DNA from: an uncultured Eubacteriales bacterium
GTDB lineage: Bacteria; Bacillota; Clostridia; Lachnospirales; Lachnospiraceae
NCBI GenBank assembly: GCA_900314555.1
Contig: OMVQ01000023.1
Location: 1 to 64,000, forward strand
Direction: 5' to 3'
Length of the DNA stretch: 64,000 bases
Part shown: one piece after another, positions 1-8,243 of the stretch
How the letters are laid out: every line of letters starts with the position of its first letter
Position numbering within the stretch: position 1 is the first letter of the stretch
Translations under genes and position numbers: made by a program
Notes under the pieces: model-generated
What the model saw: only the letters and a program-made list of their open reading frames with translations
Told to the model about the DNA's origin: nothing
Databases searched by the model: none

Positions 1-21
1 AATTAATTTCTTATTTTTCAT
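1..21 (-). CDS. Start of a gene leaving the left edge (partial)
   Basis: An ATG on the minus strand at 21-19 opens a frame reading M-K-N-K-K-L-I before the window ends. A good Shine-Dalgarno (GAGG, about 8 nt upstream, near 29-33) precedes it. The Lys-rich opening would suit a signal peptide or membrane protein, but seven codons cannot show function. It is separated from the ABC operon by a terminator-like hairpin, so it is probably a separate unit. Confidence 0.4.
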
Positions 22-130
22 AACTAATCCTCATTTCCGGGTGTCTACCCACTCTCTCCAATGTCTCCTACTTTTCGACATTATTTCTTTGTATATTACC
101 ATTTGTCCTTTTCTATGTCAAATAAATTTA

Positions 131-161
131 ACGGCAAAGCTCTTCTTTCGAACCTTGCCGT
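131..161 (-). terminator. Terminator-like hairpin after the ABC permease operon
   Basis: A 7-bp stem (ACGGCAA at 131-137 with TTGCCGT at 155-161) is followed, in the leftward direction, by a T-rich stretch. It lies about 95 nt past the stop of the last ABC gene, so it is the likely end of that transcript. Confidence 0.55.
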
Positions 162-255
162 CAATATTTTTATATATTTAGTTAAAACAATTACACTTGT
201 AAATTTCTAAAATACTATGTACTCACACCTAATAATTTCAGACACTTTTCTCCGC

Positions 256-1050
256 TTAACTTCCTGAACTCTCGTAATTTCTAAGTCCTCTGCTCCATAT
301 AAATGTGCCTACTGCAAATACGGCCGCTGCTGCAAGAATTATCGCAGCACTCACAAGCCATGGATTATACATACCTTTGATAAATGCACTTGCAGGCATT
401 GATATTACTAATCCAAATGGTATGATAAATGTCATTATAAATTTAATTACCGGATGATATATCTGAATCGGATATTTTGCAAAATCTGCAAAATTATATA
501 CCATCGACATTAATTGTCCGCTTCGTTTTGTCCAAAATGCAATTGAACATGTAATTAATTTAAGTGAAGTGAATACAACTGCACCGAAAATAGTCGCAAT
601 TATCATCACAAAGACATTTCCAAATGACCATTTAAGGTCTATCTTCGTACCACATACTATTAATAACGCCAATCCCATTATAAGTTCACCGAAAGCTTCC
701 GGCTGAAATATCTCTGCAATTACCTGGAACAATGTATTTACCGGTCTGATAAGAAATCTGTCTATAACGCCATTTCGCACGTACCAGTAACCAACGTACC
801 ATAGTGAATCAGTAAGCAGATGGTCTAATGCCCTTGGCATCATTGAAAATCCATACAAAAAACCTAATTCATACATAGTCCAGCCATTTAAACTTGGTAT
901 GCTTTTCACGATAAACATAAGCGAAAAGAACTGTAATGTATTGGTTATGAGAAATGAAAACATTCCGACAATTGCGTCTTTTTTATATTCAAGCCTGCTC
1001 TTTATAGCTCTTTGCAAATATACTAAATATAGCTTTATATATCTCTTCAT
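256..1050 (-). CDS. ABC-2 type exporter permease (DUF990 family, COG3694-like)
   Basis: A 264-residue integral membrane protein with about six hydrophobic segments. Its N-terminus (MKRYIKLYLVYLQRAIKSRL) and the segment around RNGVIDRFLIRPVNTLFQ match the layout of DUF990 permeases, which pair with a second permease (COG4587) and a long ATPase (COG4586). It is the third gene of the operon, 33 nt after the second permease, with a GGAGGAT ribosome binding site. The family is an exporter of unknown cargo; substrate cannot be told from sequence. Length is normal for the family. Confidence 0.85.
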   Translation of the reverse strand: MKRYIKLYLVYLQRAIKSRLEYKKDAIVGMFSFLITNTLQFFSLMFIVKSIPSLNGWTMYELGFLYGFSMMPRALDHLLTDSLWYVGYWYVRNGVIDRFLIRPVNTLFQVIAEIFQPEAFGELIMGLALLIVCGTKIDLKWSFGNVFVMIIATIFGAVVFTSLKLITCSIAFWTKRSGQLMSMVYNFADFAKYPIQIYHPVIKFIMTFIIPFGLVISMPASAFIKGMYNPWLVSAAIILAAAAVFAVGTFIWSRGLRNYESSGS

Positions 1051-1083
1051 CTAATCCTCCATTCTGTGTCACATTTATTCTGA

Positions 1084-1932
1084 TTAACCGCCCTGTATTA
1101 TGACAATCTTGATTGCTTTCTGATAGAAGAAATGTGCAAATATTTCCAGTCCTGCAATCCACACTACCTGCATTAAAATTGCAATTAATGCCTCATTTAT
1201 GTTCATTTTTCCCAGATAAATCATTGTTGGATTCTGGGCCATACCGACAAATGGTAAATAATTCACGATTTTACCTGCCCATTCCGGGAAAAATGCTATC
1301 GGAATCAATGTTCCCGATAAAAAGTTAATTATTGTATCTTTTATCTGGAACAACCCAAATGATGCCATTGTATAGAATGAAATCAGTCCGAAAATATAAC
1401 CAATTACATCATACAACCATTTTGCCAGAACCTGTGCAATCAGGAAAAATAACAGAATTAATATAAAATGTCCTGGTGACTTAATTGTCATATATCCGTT
1501 CACAGTTAAAATTATTGTAGATATAATTAACAGTGGAAAACCAACTATTAAATCAGATGCAATAAGTGAACCAAACGTTGAAAATATGAATCTTAATCTG
1601 TAACTGATTGGTTTAATCAACGACATTGCTATCTGACCATTTTGTATCTCGTCCGTTATAACATCCTGCGTTTCGCCTCCACCCATTGTAAATGCAAATA
1701 TATTTATTATAACTGTGTAGGCTACAATCTCTTTAAATGTAAAACCATTTATAACATCTACCGGTGAATTGTTAAAAACTGCTAACCACAGGAAGAACAG
1801 ACATAACAGCGAAGATGCTGCTACTAAAAGCCAGGATAATACATTGAATTTATACGCAAATACATTAAGAATTCCCGTTTTCATAAATGCATTATATCTG
1901 GCGAATATATTTTTTCTGCGTTTCTTTGTCAT
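1084..1932 (-). CDS. ABC-2 type exporter permease (COG4587-like), partner permease
   Basis: A 282-residue membrane protein with about six transmembrane stretches and the segment DEIQNGQIAMSLIKPISYRL, typical of this permease class. The start is placed at the ATG at 1932 because GGAG sits 8 nt upstream. A longer in-frame extension to 2064 runs into the structured repeat and is not credible as protein. It lies between the ATPase gene and the other permease. The gap to the ATPase is filled entirely by two tandem copies of the four-hairpin element, which also abuts this gene's Shine-Dalgarno. Confidence 0.82.
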   Translation of the reverse strand: MTKKRRKNIFARYNAFMKTGILNVFAYKFNVLSWLLVAASSLLCLFFLWLAVFNNSPVDVINGFTFKEIVAYTVIINIFAFTMGGGETQDVITDEIQNGQIAMSLIKPISYRLRFIFSTFGSLIASDLIVGFPLLIISTIILTVNGYMTIKSPGHFILILLFFLIAQVLAKWLYDVIGYIFGLISFYTMASFGLFQIKDTIINFLSGTLIPIAFFPEWAGKIVNYLPFVGMAQNPTMIYLGKMNINEALIAILMQVVWIAGLEIFAHFFYQKAIKIVIIQGG

Positions 1933-1943
1933 TATTCTTCTCC

Positions 1944-2218
1944 ATTCCGCAGACGCTTTGCGTCGAAGGAATCGCGAGCAAAATTTCAGATTTTGCTCTG
2001 CGATAAATGCTAAATGTGGCGTCTGCGGCACATTTAGCTGTGTGACAAATAATTGCATAAGCATTATTTGTCACATTGTCCTCTTTTCTGAGCAACTTGT
2101 TGCGAAGAGGCAGTCAGAAATTCGCGTAGGCGATTTCTGACTTGCCATAAAAGCAATTTGCTTTTGCTCTAAGCAAATTGCTGTGTGACAAATCGACATA
2201 TCAATTAGATTTGTCACA
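1944..2218 (-). repeat. Tandem pair of four-hairpin intergenic elements (copies A and B)
   Basis: Copy A (1944-2075) has H1 1944-1972 (ATTCC/GGAAT outer stem, GACGC/GCGTC inner), H2 1971-2004 (ATCGC-GAGCAAAAT/ATTTTGCTC-GCGAT), H3 2010-2037 (9-bp stem) and H4 2041-2075 (13-bp perfect stem). Copy B (2080-2218) has H1 2080-2110, H2 2113-2141, H3 2152-2182 (12-bp stem) and H4 2184-2218 (10-bp stem). In A the H3 loop GCGTCTGCGG (2019-2028) is the exact complement of CCGCAGACGC (1947-1956) in H1. In B, TTGCTC (2164-2169) complements GAGCAA (2090-2095). Read with the ABC genes the order is H4-H3-H2-H1 twice. The array starts right after the ATPase stop codon and ends at the next gene's Shine-Dalgarno. 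Confidence 0.85.
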
Positions 2219-3205
2219 CTAATCTCCATTCTTATATATTTCTCTTACCACTTCTTCTATAGATATCTCTTTCAATTTCATATCTTTCATATGTACGTGC
2301 TGCATTATGTGATTCATTACATTTTCAAAATTAACTTTTAACGCATCAAAATTAACTGTAAGTTCACGACCTTTTAATTCGTATCCGACGTTTCCGTCAA
2401 ATGTATCAAACATATCTGTTGAAGTCAAATCATCTCGTAATTCTATCGTTACGGTTCGCAAATCGCCAAATTTATTCTTAATGCTTAAAAGGTCACCATC
2501 ATATATAACATTTCCCTCATCGATTATGATAATTCTGTTGCATAGATTTTCGATGTCAGCCATATCGTGAGTTGTAAGTATTACTGTTGTATTGTACTTT
2601 TTATTCATCTCTTTAATGGCTTCTCTAATCTTTTCTTTTACTAAGACATCTAATCCTATAGTAGGTTCATCAAGAAATAATACCTTTGGATTATGAAGTA
2701 GTGAAGCTGCTAAGTCTGCTCTCATTCTCTGCCCGAGTGACAGCGTTCTTACCGGCTGTTTTAAGAAATCACTAAGCCCTAATACACTTTCTAGAAATTC
2801 CATTCTTTCCTTATAATCTTCATCTGAAATCTGGTAAATCTCCTTTAAGACCTTAAACGATTCTATAAGCTGGATATCCCACCACAATTGTGTCTTTTGT
2901 CCAAATACAACACCAATATTCTGTGCCACCTGCTTACGTTTCTTATATGGTTCCATACCATCAATCAAGACTTTACCACCTGTTGGATTAAGAATACCAC
3001 ACATCATCTTTATGGTTGTTGATTTACCTGCACCATTTGAACCGATGTAGCCAACCATTTCGCCCTCTTTAATCTCAAAATTTATTCCTTTTACGGCTTC
3101 TTTAACTTCATATTTCCTTGAAAATAAAGTTTTTATCATTCCGCTTATGCCTTCGCCTCTGATAGGCTTTTTAAATTCTTTTCGTAAATCTTTAACTTCT
3201 ATCAT
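2219..3205 (-). CDS. ABC exporter ATPase (COG4586-like)
   Basis: A 328-residue ATP-binding subunit with Walker A GSNGAGKST near residue 55, Q-loop region VVFGQKTQLWWD, signature LSLGQRMRADLA, Walker B VLFLDEP and switch histidine TTHD. The tryptophan-rich Q-loop region and C-terminal extension fit the COG4586 group that energises DUF990-type permeases. It is first of the three-gene exporter operon; GGAG lies just upstream of the start. Its last codons (AAT GGA GAT TAG) fall in a 9-bp direct repeat that flanks the inserted hairpin array, so the present C-terminus was probably altered by that insertion. Confidence 0.9.
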   Translation of the reverse strand: MIEVKDLRKEFKKPIRGEGISGMIKTLFSRKYEVKEAVKGINFEIKEGEMVGYIGSNGAGKSTTIKMMCGILNPTGGKVLIDGMEPYKKRKQVAQNIGVVFGQKTQLWWDIQLIESFKVLKEIYQISDEDYKERMEFLESVLGLSDFLKQPVRTLSLGQRMRADLAASLLHNPKVLFLDEPTIGLDVLVKEKIREAIKEMNKKYNTTVILTTHDMADIENLCNRIIIIDEGNVIYDGDLLSIKNKFGDLRTVTIELRDDLTSTDMFDTFDGNVGYELKGRELTVNFDALKVNFENVMNHIMQHVHMKDMKLKEISIEEVVREIYKNGD

Positions 3206-3231
3206 ACATTCTCCTTTTCTACTTCCTCTTG

Positions 3232-3336
3232 TTATATTTCTTCAAATCTTTTCCTATGCTCCGCTGTTATTCGTGCAGGAATGTATCCCTCTGTATCAAG
3301 TATTGGTGTATAACCATATTCTATTAAATTTTCCAT
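3232..3336 (-). pseudogene. 34-residue ORF resembling the N-terminus of the RsgA GTPase family
   Basis: A short frame reads MENLIEYGYTPILDTEGYIP then ARITAEHRKRFEEI and stops. The pattern YGY...GYIPARITAEHR resembles the OB-fold start of RsgA/YloQ-type ribosome-assembly GTPases (G-x-IPARV-x-x-EHR), by memory of the family. No downstream GTPase domain follows; the ABC ATPase begins 26 nt later. It could be a remnant of a degraded gene or a small expressed protein. A GGAG lies 11 nt before the ATG, slightly far. Confidence 0.4.
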
Positions 3337-3429
3337 TTTCGCATTATCTCCATTTCATAGGCATTAAAATTTATTTGTATTTATTTTTTTACCATTTACC
3401 ATGAAGTAATTGCTTATTGTACGCAAAAA

Positions 3430-3460
3430 AGAATCACACCAATCTCTGATGTGATTCTTA
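3430..3460 (-). terminator. Intrinsic terminator, leftward
   Basis: A 10-bp stem (AAGAATCACA / TGTGATTCTT) with an 11-nt loop is followed on the minus strand by TTTTTT. It closes the transcription unit whose promoter is at 3796-3824. Confidence 0.8.
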
Positions 3461-3789
3461 AATTTACATATGAAAGAAAGAGCTTCTATCTAGAAACTCT
3501 ACCTCAAAACGAACTTGTAATCTCTATACTCTCGTTACCATACATACGCACACGTTCACAAAAGGTTAGTCTGATTCGATAGTATTTATATATATCATAA
3601 CAACTTCATAAATTGTATATTACTAACTATGACTTCATAAACAGATAATAATAATCCTACTATATCCTGTAGTACAATTTATATAAATTCTTATATCTAT
3701 ATACAAACACTACCACATATTAAATTATATTCCAATTACCTCACAGTATTCTCTTATAATCATAACGCGACATCTCCTTTCATTAATCT
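3430..3789 (-). ncRNA. Candidate ~360-nt unassigned transcript between a strong promoter and a terminator
   Basis: This gene-free stretch has a near-consensus promoter upstream (3796-3824) and an intrinsic terminator at its end. I found no reading frame longer than about 13 codons on the transcribed strand. The first is a 12-codon frame at 3763-3725 with AAAGGAG about 10 nt upstream, which could be a leader or small peptide. AAATTGTA and TACAATTT in the transcript can pair around a smaller CTAC/GTAG hairpin, so it may be a structured RNA. I do not recognise an RNA family. Confidence 0.4.
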
Positions 3790-3795
3790 TTTCTC

Positions 3796-3824
3796 ATACT
3801 AACACGTCAAAAACTCATTGTCAA
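3796..3824 (-). promoter_or_regulatory. Sigma-A promoter of the unassigned transcript
   Basis: On the minus strand TTGACA (3824-3819), a 17-nt spacer, then TAGTAT (3801-3796). The first is a perfect -35 box at ideal spacing. It sits 60 nt downstream of the mntP stop, so it starts a new transcript rather than serving mntP. Confidence 0.7.
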
Positions 3825-3884
3825 ATATAAAATCACGTACTCCCTTACTTTTTTTGTAAAATATTTGTAAGCTAAATCTATGCC

Positions 3885-4448
3885 TTAGAAAACACCTAAA
3901 TGCTCTAAAAGAATTTTTATACCAAGCAAAATAAGTATTATACCACCAGCTATCTCTGCTTTAGCTTTGTATTTTGTACCAAATATATTTCCAATGCCTA
4001 CACCTACTGCCGATAATATAAATGTAGTAATTCCAATAAATGTAACAGCATGAACTAAATTTACTGACAGAAATGCAAATGTTATACCAACTGCTAATGC
4101 ATCGATACTTGTAGCTATAGCTAACATAAACATTGTCTTAACATCTAAATTAGCCTTAACTTCTTCCTCGTCATCTTTTGAACAGGCCTCTTTAATCATA
4201 TTAGCACCTATTATCCCCAGAAGAACAAATGCTATCCAGTGGTCAATCGCTGTTATCTGATTCTTAAACTGCACACCTAGAAAATATCCGATTGTTGGCA
4301 TTAACGCCTGAAATCCTCCAAACCACAAGCCTACAATCGCCATATTTTTAAACTCCAGTTTCTTCATTGCAAGTCCCTTACAGACTGACACAGCAAATGC
4401 ATCCATTGATAATCCTATTGCCAAAATCAAAAGTTCAAGTATTCCCAT
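3885..4448 (-). CDS. mntP: Manganese efflux pump MntP
   Basis: A 187-residue membrane protein with six predicted helices and the two internally repeated motifs of the MntP family: DAFAVS near residue 16 (helix 1) and DALAVG in the fourth helix. A charged loop ([11 protein letters not shown]) separates the halves. Known members export Mn2+ through the cytoplasmic membrane. GGAGAAAG lies 5 nt before the ATG. It is monocistronic. The upstream region has a 14-bp inverted repeat (4482-4495 / 4539-4552) but no recognisable yybP-ykoY riboswitch. Confidence 0.92.
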   Translation of the reverse strand: MGILELLILAIGLSMDAFAVSVCKGLAMKKLEFKNMAIVGLWFGGFQALMPTIGYFLGVQFKNQITAIDHWIAFVLLGIIGANMIKEACSKDDEEEVKANLDVKTMFMLAIATSIDALAVGITFAFLSVNLVHAVTFIGITTFILSAVGVGIGNIFGTKYKAKAEIAGGIILILLGIKILLEHLGVF

Positions 4449-4481
4449 TTTCTTTCTCCATGTCTCTTCTTTGCTTAATCT

Positions 4482-4552
4482 GATTATGGTGTAAACTCAT
4501 ATAATGCCTGCTTATATTTATAAACATAATGTGCTTTTTTTACACCTTAATC
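4482..4552 (-). promoter_or_regulatory. Long-spaced inverted repeat upstream of mntP
   Basis: GATTATGGTGTAAA (4482-4495) and TTTACACCTTAATC (4539-4552) are inverted copies matching at 13 of 14 positions, 43 bp apart, enclosing an A/T-rich stretch where the promoter is expected. Two operators able to loop, or one regulator site on each side of the promoter, would fit; the regulator is unknown. Confidence 0.5.
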
Positions 4553-4606
4553 TTAATTTTGGTATTTCTTATTAGTGTTTTTTTATCATTTAGTACTTAA
4601 AGAAAC

Positions 4607-4626
4607 AAAGTGGACAAGTCCACTTT
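4607..4626 (-). terminator. Terminator of the cotH-like gene
   Basis: A 9-bp stem (AAAGTGGAC / GTCCACTTT) with a 2-nt centre touches the stop codon of the CotH-like gene and is followed leftward by a T-rich run (GTTTCTTT). Confidence 0.7.
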
Positions 4627-6119
4627 TATCCCTCTTTATATGCTTCTAAGATTCTCTTGGCATATTCTGAAAATGACATATTAGCATCATCACTACTTGT
4701 AAATTCTCCCTCTAGACTGAATTTAAACATATCATTATCTGCATTTGCAAATTCAATTGATGGAACTACAACAGACTCATAATTCTGTTTAGCAATCTCA
4801 TAGTATTCATTAAATTTCTCGTCTGTAAGCCAGTCACTTTCAGCAACCTTCTTCAAAGCCTCAGCATATGCCTCTTTAAAATATGCATCATCTCCAAGAA
4901 TTGTTTCCGTAATAACAGGATTTGCCTGACTCCAGCCTGTTGATTCACAATCTTCAGAATATGGTGAAACATCTGACATACCTGCGCCCTCAGGGTTCCA
5001 GTCATATGTTATTCCAAGACATCTGTCATTATCATATGGTATGAAAATTGCTTTCCCTGAGTCTTTTAAGAAATACAGGTAATGATTATTATAATTGTTT
5101 CTTATATCATCAGGATTACCAACAAAATAACTTACTGCTAAGAATTTAACCAGATAATCAGTATCCATTATACTTTCTAAATCTTCCTTAGAAATATCAT
5201 CCTTATTCAAAACATCTAACATATTAATAAGTGTGCTATAATCTGAATCTTTCTCATTTGTCTTTAAATCATAATTATAGAATTTACCCGCATCTTTATC
5301 CTCTATACCATAAGTTACAGATGATTTTATATAGTTAGCAGGCTTGAATGTCCAGCCGCATTTATATAAATCTCCACCCTGTTCTGATTCAGGAAGATTT
5401 CTTTCTATAAATATCTTATCCACAGGTTCATAGATATTAACTACGCCATAATTCTCACCATTTATTCCTAATGAGCATAGATTTACATGCTGTGATAACA
5501 CGCCCATATCCCTGAACATATCATTTGCATATATTTCCCTTATATGGCTGTCATCATAACACTTATTCCATTTGACTTCCATGCCCTTTAAAGTTGCAAA
5601 TCTTCTGTCTTTTCTCGCCTGGCGTTCCTCTTCACTATCCCATACTTTCGCATCTTCTCCATAGTATTCTTCATTATCGAAAGTCTCGTTAAAGCTCAGG
5701 CGATAATGTGAGAGATTAGGTTCTCCGGTCTCTTCATCATATACAGGAACTCTTGATGTATTTCCCTTAAGACGTATGCCTACCTCTTCAATCTCATACA
5801 CTTCATCACCTATTGAAATCACAACTTTCTCTGCCATTCTGTAAATAGGTGATTTTGAGTTCTTCTTATCATATTTCTCATAATCTTCCTGAATCTTATC
5901 CAATTCCTCATCAGATATCTTAATCTGTATTGAAACAGGATTATTTATATCAAATAATTGCTCATACAGTTCATTTTCATCAGAAATATCATTATCAACC
6001 TCCGTCGAATCATCTTTCTTCGTTGGTTTCTCCTTATCATTTTTATTATCTTTCCCACAAGCTGTTAACAGACATACAAATAAGCATATCACAAGTAAAA
6101 GCGACACTCTTTTCTTCAT
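4626..6119 (-). CDS. CotH-family kinase-like lipoprotein
   Basis: A 497-residue secreted lipoprotein: a signal peptide with lipobox LTAC (Cys about residue 21), an Asp/Lys-rich linker to about residue 60, then a CotH-type domain. Supporting motifs are the VRLKGNTS-like strand (GIRLKGNTS), the insert GENYGVVNIYEPVDK, and the C-terminal metal-binding segment NNYNNHYLY...IPYDNDRCLG. CotH of Bacillus is a spore-coat protein kinase with an atypical fold; many Clostridia have lipid-anchored copies of unknown target. The start at 6119 is chosen for the lipoprotein signal and the AAAGGTG site upstream. A terminator abuts the stop. Confidence 0.8.
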   Translation of the reverse strand: MKKRVSLLLVICLFVCLLTACGKDNKNDKEKPTKKDDSTEVDNDISDENELYEQLFDINNPVSIQIKISDEELDKIQEDYEKYDKKNSKSPIYRMAEKVVISIGDEVYEIEEVGIRLKGNTSRVPVYDEETGEPNLSHYRLSFNETFDNEEYYGEDAKVWDSEEERQARKDRRFATLKGMEVKWNKCYDDSHIREIYANDMFRDMGVLSQHVNLCSLGINGENYGVVNIYEPVDKIFIERNLPESEQGGDLYKCGWTFKPANYIKSSVTYGIEDKDAGKFYNYDLKTNEKDSDYSTLINMLDVLNKDDISKEDLESIMDTDYLVKFLAVSYFVGNPDDIRNNYNNHYLYFLKDSGKAIFIPYDNDRCLGITYDWNPEGAGMSDVSPYSEDCESTGWSQANPVITETILGDDAYFKEAYAEALKKVAESDWLTDEKFNEYYEIAKQNYESVVVPSIEFANADNDMFKFSLEGEFTSSDDANMSFSEYAKRILEAYKEG

Positions 6120-6282
6120 CTTGAAACACCTTTCCTTTCCTTGATTCCCATAGTCAATCAAAGCATTATACACTATATTTTCACAAATCATTCCTTGCTT
6201 TATTCTATCATTTACGATAAAATAAAGCAATATTGAAAATACCTGTATTAACGTTTTCATAACCTACAGGATTATTATTCAA

Positions 6283-7164
6283 ATGAAAGGATATGAATCA
6301 ATTATGAATGAAAATGAAAAGAAATCTCAATTTCACGAGGCTTTATCATTTCTAGTAGAATCAGCAAATATAAATAATGGTTCACTCACCATAGATGAAA
6401 TCAAATCAGCTCTTAATGATGTAATCACTGATGATGAACAATATAAGCTTGTATATGATTATTTGCTTGAGAATAAAATTTCCATCAAGGGTTATGTTCC
6501 TATTGTAAAAAAATCTCCTGCTAATAATTCAGATAATGAAGCAGAGGATGGTAACGTAGATATATCCGAAATAAATGTCTCCACTTCTGAGGACGATGCC
6601 AAAGAAAAGACATTTGTAGATATGTATTATGATGACCTTGAAAATATGGTTCTGTTAACAGAAGAAGAGGAACTTATGCTTTTAGAAAAAGTCCTTGCCG
6701 ACTCTTCGGACAAGTTATCACTTAACAGTCTTATCGAGGGTAATCTTAAAACTGTAATTGAACTAGCAGAAAATTTCAGAAATAAAGGTGTCTCTCATGG
6801 CGACCTCCTACAAGAGGGTAACTTAGGACTTATGGAGGGAATTCTCACATATGAGGGCGAGCTTCTTCTTGAAGAATTTCATTCCCATCTTGAGAATTCA
6901 ATCCGAAATGCAATAAATGATGCTGTCCTTGAACAGAATGCTTCAAGCCGAATTAATTTTCACGTTGCTGACAGAGCAAACGAACTTGACCGCGCATCTA
7001 TCGCATTAAGCAAAGAATTAGACAGAACTCCTACCCTCGAGGAACTTGCTAAATATCTTTCACTTCCTGAAGATGAAGTGGAACGTATTATGAAAATGTC
7101 GCTTAATGCTCTGACAATTGATGAGAGCAATATTGACGGAAATAATATTACACCTGAGGTATAA
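6283..7164 (+). CDS. Truncated sigma-70-like protein lacking region 4
   Basis: A 293-residue protein. Residues about 10-75 resemble sigma-70 region 1.1 (GSLTIDEIKSAL...YLLENKISI). Residues about 110-140 match region 1.2 (LLTEEEELMLLEKV). About 150-190 match regions 2.1-2.2 (LIEGNLKTVIELAENF, LLQEGNLGLMEG). About 225-285 match region 3.0-3.1 (ELDRTPTLEELAKYLSLPED). The melting and -10 recognition residues of regions 2.3-2.4 are not recognisable, and region 4 is absent: the protein stops at 293. It may bind core RNA polymerase without specifying promoters, or act as a decoy. Start could also be the ATG at 6304; both have weak ribosome binding sites. It is transcribed divergently from the CotH-like gene. 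Confidence 0.7.
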   Translation: MKGYESIMNENEKKSQFHEALSFLVESANINNGSLTIDEIKSALNDVITDDEQYKLVYDYLLENKISIKGYVPIVKKSPANNSDNEAEDGNVDISEINVSTSEDDAKEKTFVDMYYDDLENMVLLTEEEELMLLEKVLADSSDKLSLNSLIEGNLKTVIELAENFRNKGVSHGDLLQEGNLGLMEGILTYEGELLLEEFHSHLENSIRNAINDAVLEQNASSRINFHVADRANELDRASIALSKELDRTPTLEELAKYLSLPEDEVERIMKMSLNALTIDESNIDGNNITPEV

Positions 7165-7173
7165 TGCAAAACT

Positions 7174-7200
7174 CCCCGACAAACTCTATGTCTGTCGGGG
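7174..7200. terminator. Shared terminator-like hairpin between convergent genes
   Basis: CCCCGACA (7174-7181) pairs with TGTCGGGG (7193-7200). It lies between the rightward sigma-like gene and the leftward transketolase genes. On the leftward strand it is followed by GAGTTTTGC; rightward by AATTATAATT. Neither tail is a full U-tract. Confidence 0.5.
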
Positions 7201-7301
7201 AATTATAATTCTCAATATATAAATATTACAATATACCTTTTAATACCTTTTATCTAAATAATATATCACAATATTTTAACGCCATTTATATTATAATTGT
7301 C

Positions 7302-8243
7302 TTATGCTAAAAACTCTTTAACTGATGCATATATACCCTCGCCATCAAGTCCATATTTATGAACTAATTCAACTGCAGGTCCTGACTCACCATATCTGTC
7401 ATTTATGCCTATCTTTTTAACTTTTACAGGATATTTCTCTGAAAGTACATCGCATACAGCACTTCCAAGTCCACCTATTATTGAATGTTCTTCGACAGTT
7501 ACAATCTTGCCTGTCTCTTTAGCTGCATTTATAATAGCTTCCTCATCGATTGGTTTGATTGTATGCATATTTATTACTTTGGCTTCTATTCCATCTTTAG
7601 CAAGCATTTCAGCGGCTTCAAGTGATGTTGAAACTGTAAGACCACTTGCTATTATTGTTACATCTTTTCCCTCTCTTAATGTAACTGCCTTACCTATCTC
7701 GAATTTATAATCAGGAGTATCATTTATTACAGGAACTGCAAGTCTGCCAAATCTAAGATAGCAAGGACCTACATATTCATATGCTGCTCTTACTGCTGCT
7801 TTAGCTTCAACATAATCTGATGGATTAATAATTACCATACCCGGAATTGTTCTCATTAATGCGATATCTTCATTACACTGATGTGTTGCTCCGTCTTCGC
7901 CTACAGATATTCCGGCATGTGTTGCTCCGATTTTAACATTAAGATGAGGATATCCGATTGAGTTACGAACCTGTTCAAAGGCACGTCCTGCTGAGAACAT
8001 TGCAAATGAACTTGCAAAAGGAACCTTTCCTGTAGCAGCTAAACCTGCTGCAATGCCCATCATATTACATTCAGCAATACCACAATCTATATGTCTCTCT
8101 GGAAATGCTTTCTTGAATACACAAGTTTTAGTAGCTTCAGCTAAGTCAGCATCTAAAACAATAAGATTATCAAATTCTTTTCCTGCTTCAACTAATCCGT
8201 CTCCATAGCCTTCTCTTGTTGCTTTCTTAATTACTTCTGACAT
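7302..8243 (-). CDS. Transketolase, C-terminal subunit (split enzyme)
   Basis: A 313-residue subunit carrying the pyrimidine-binding and C-terminal domains of transketolase: acidic motif EDGATHQCNEDIALMRTIPG, the DLAEAT start region, and the C-terminal VEEHSIIGGLGSAVCDVLSE segment. With the N-terminal subunit encoded just upstream it forms a TPP enzyme of the non-oxidative pentose phosphate pathway. Its start (8243) overlaps the end of the upstream gene by 13 bp, implying coupled translation. Split transketolases are common in Clostridia. A DXS-like role is less likely given the paired gene. Confidence 0.9.
   Translation of the reverse strand: MSEVIKKATREGYGDGLVEAGKEFDNLIVLDADLAEATKTCVFKKAFPERHIDCGIAECNMMGIAAGLAATGKVPFASSFAMFSAGRAFEQVRNSIGYPHLNVKIGATHAGISVGEDGATHQCNEDIALMRTIPGMVIINPSDYVEAKAAVRAAYEYVGPCYLRFGRLAVPVINDTPDYKFEIGKAVTLREGKDVTIIASGLTVSTSLEAAEMLAKDGIEAKVINMHTIKPIDEEAIINAAKETGKIVTVEEHSIIGGLGSAVCDVLSEKYPVKVKKIGINDRYGESGPAVELVHKYGLDGEGIYASVKEFLA

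Noticed and set aside
1944..2218. CRISPR-like array
   Set aside because: The repeats are hairpins of different sequence with no regular identical repeat or unique spacers of fixed length, and no cas genes are near.
4450..4620. yybP-ykoY manganese riboswitch upstream of mntP
   Set aside because: The conserved internal-loop sequences of that riboswitch were not found on the transcribed strand; only the inverted repeat is visible.
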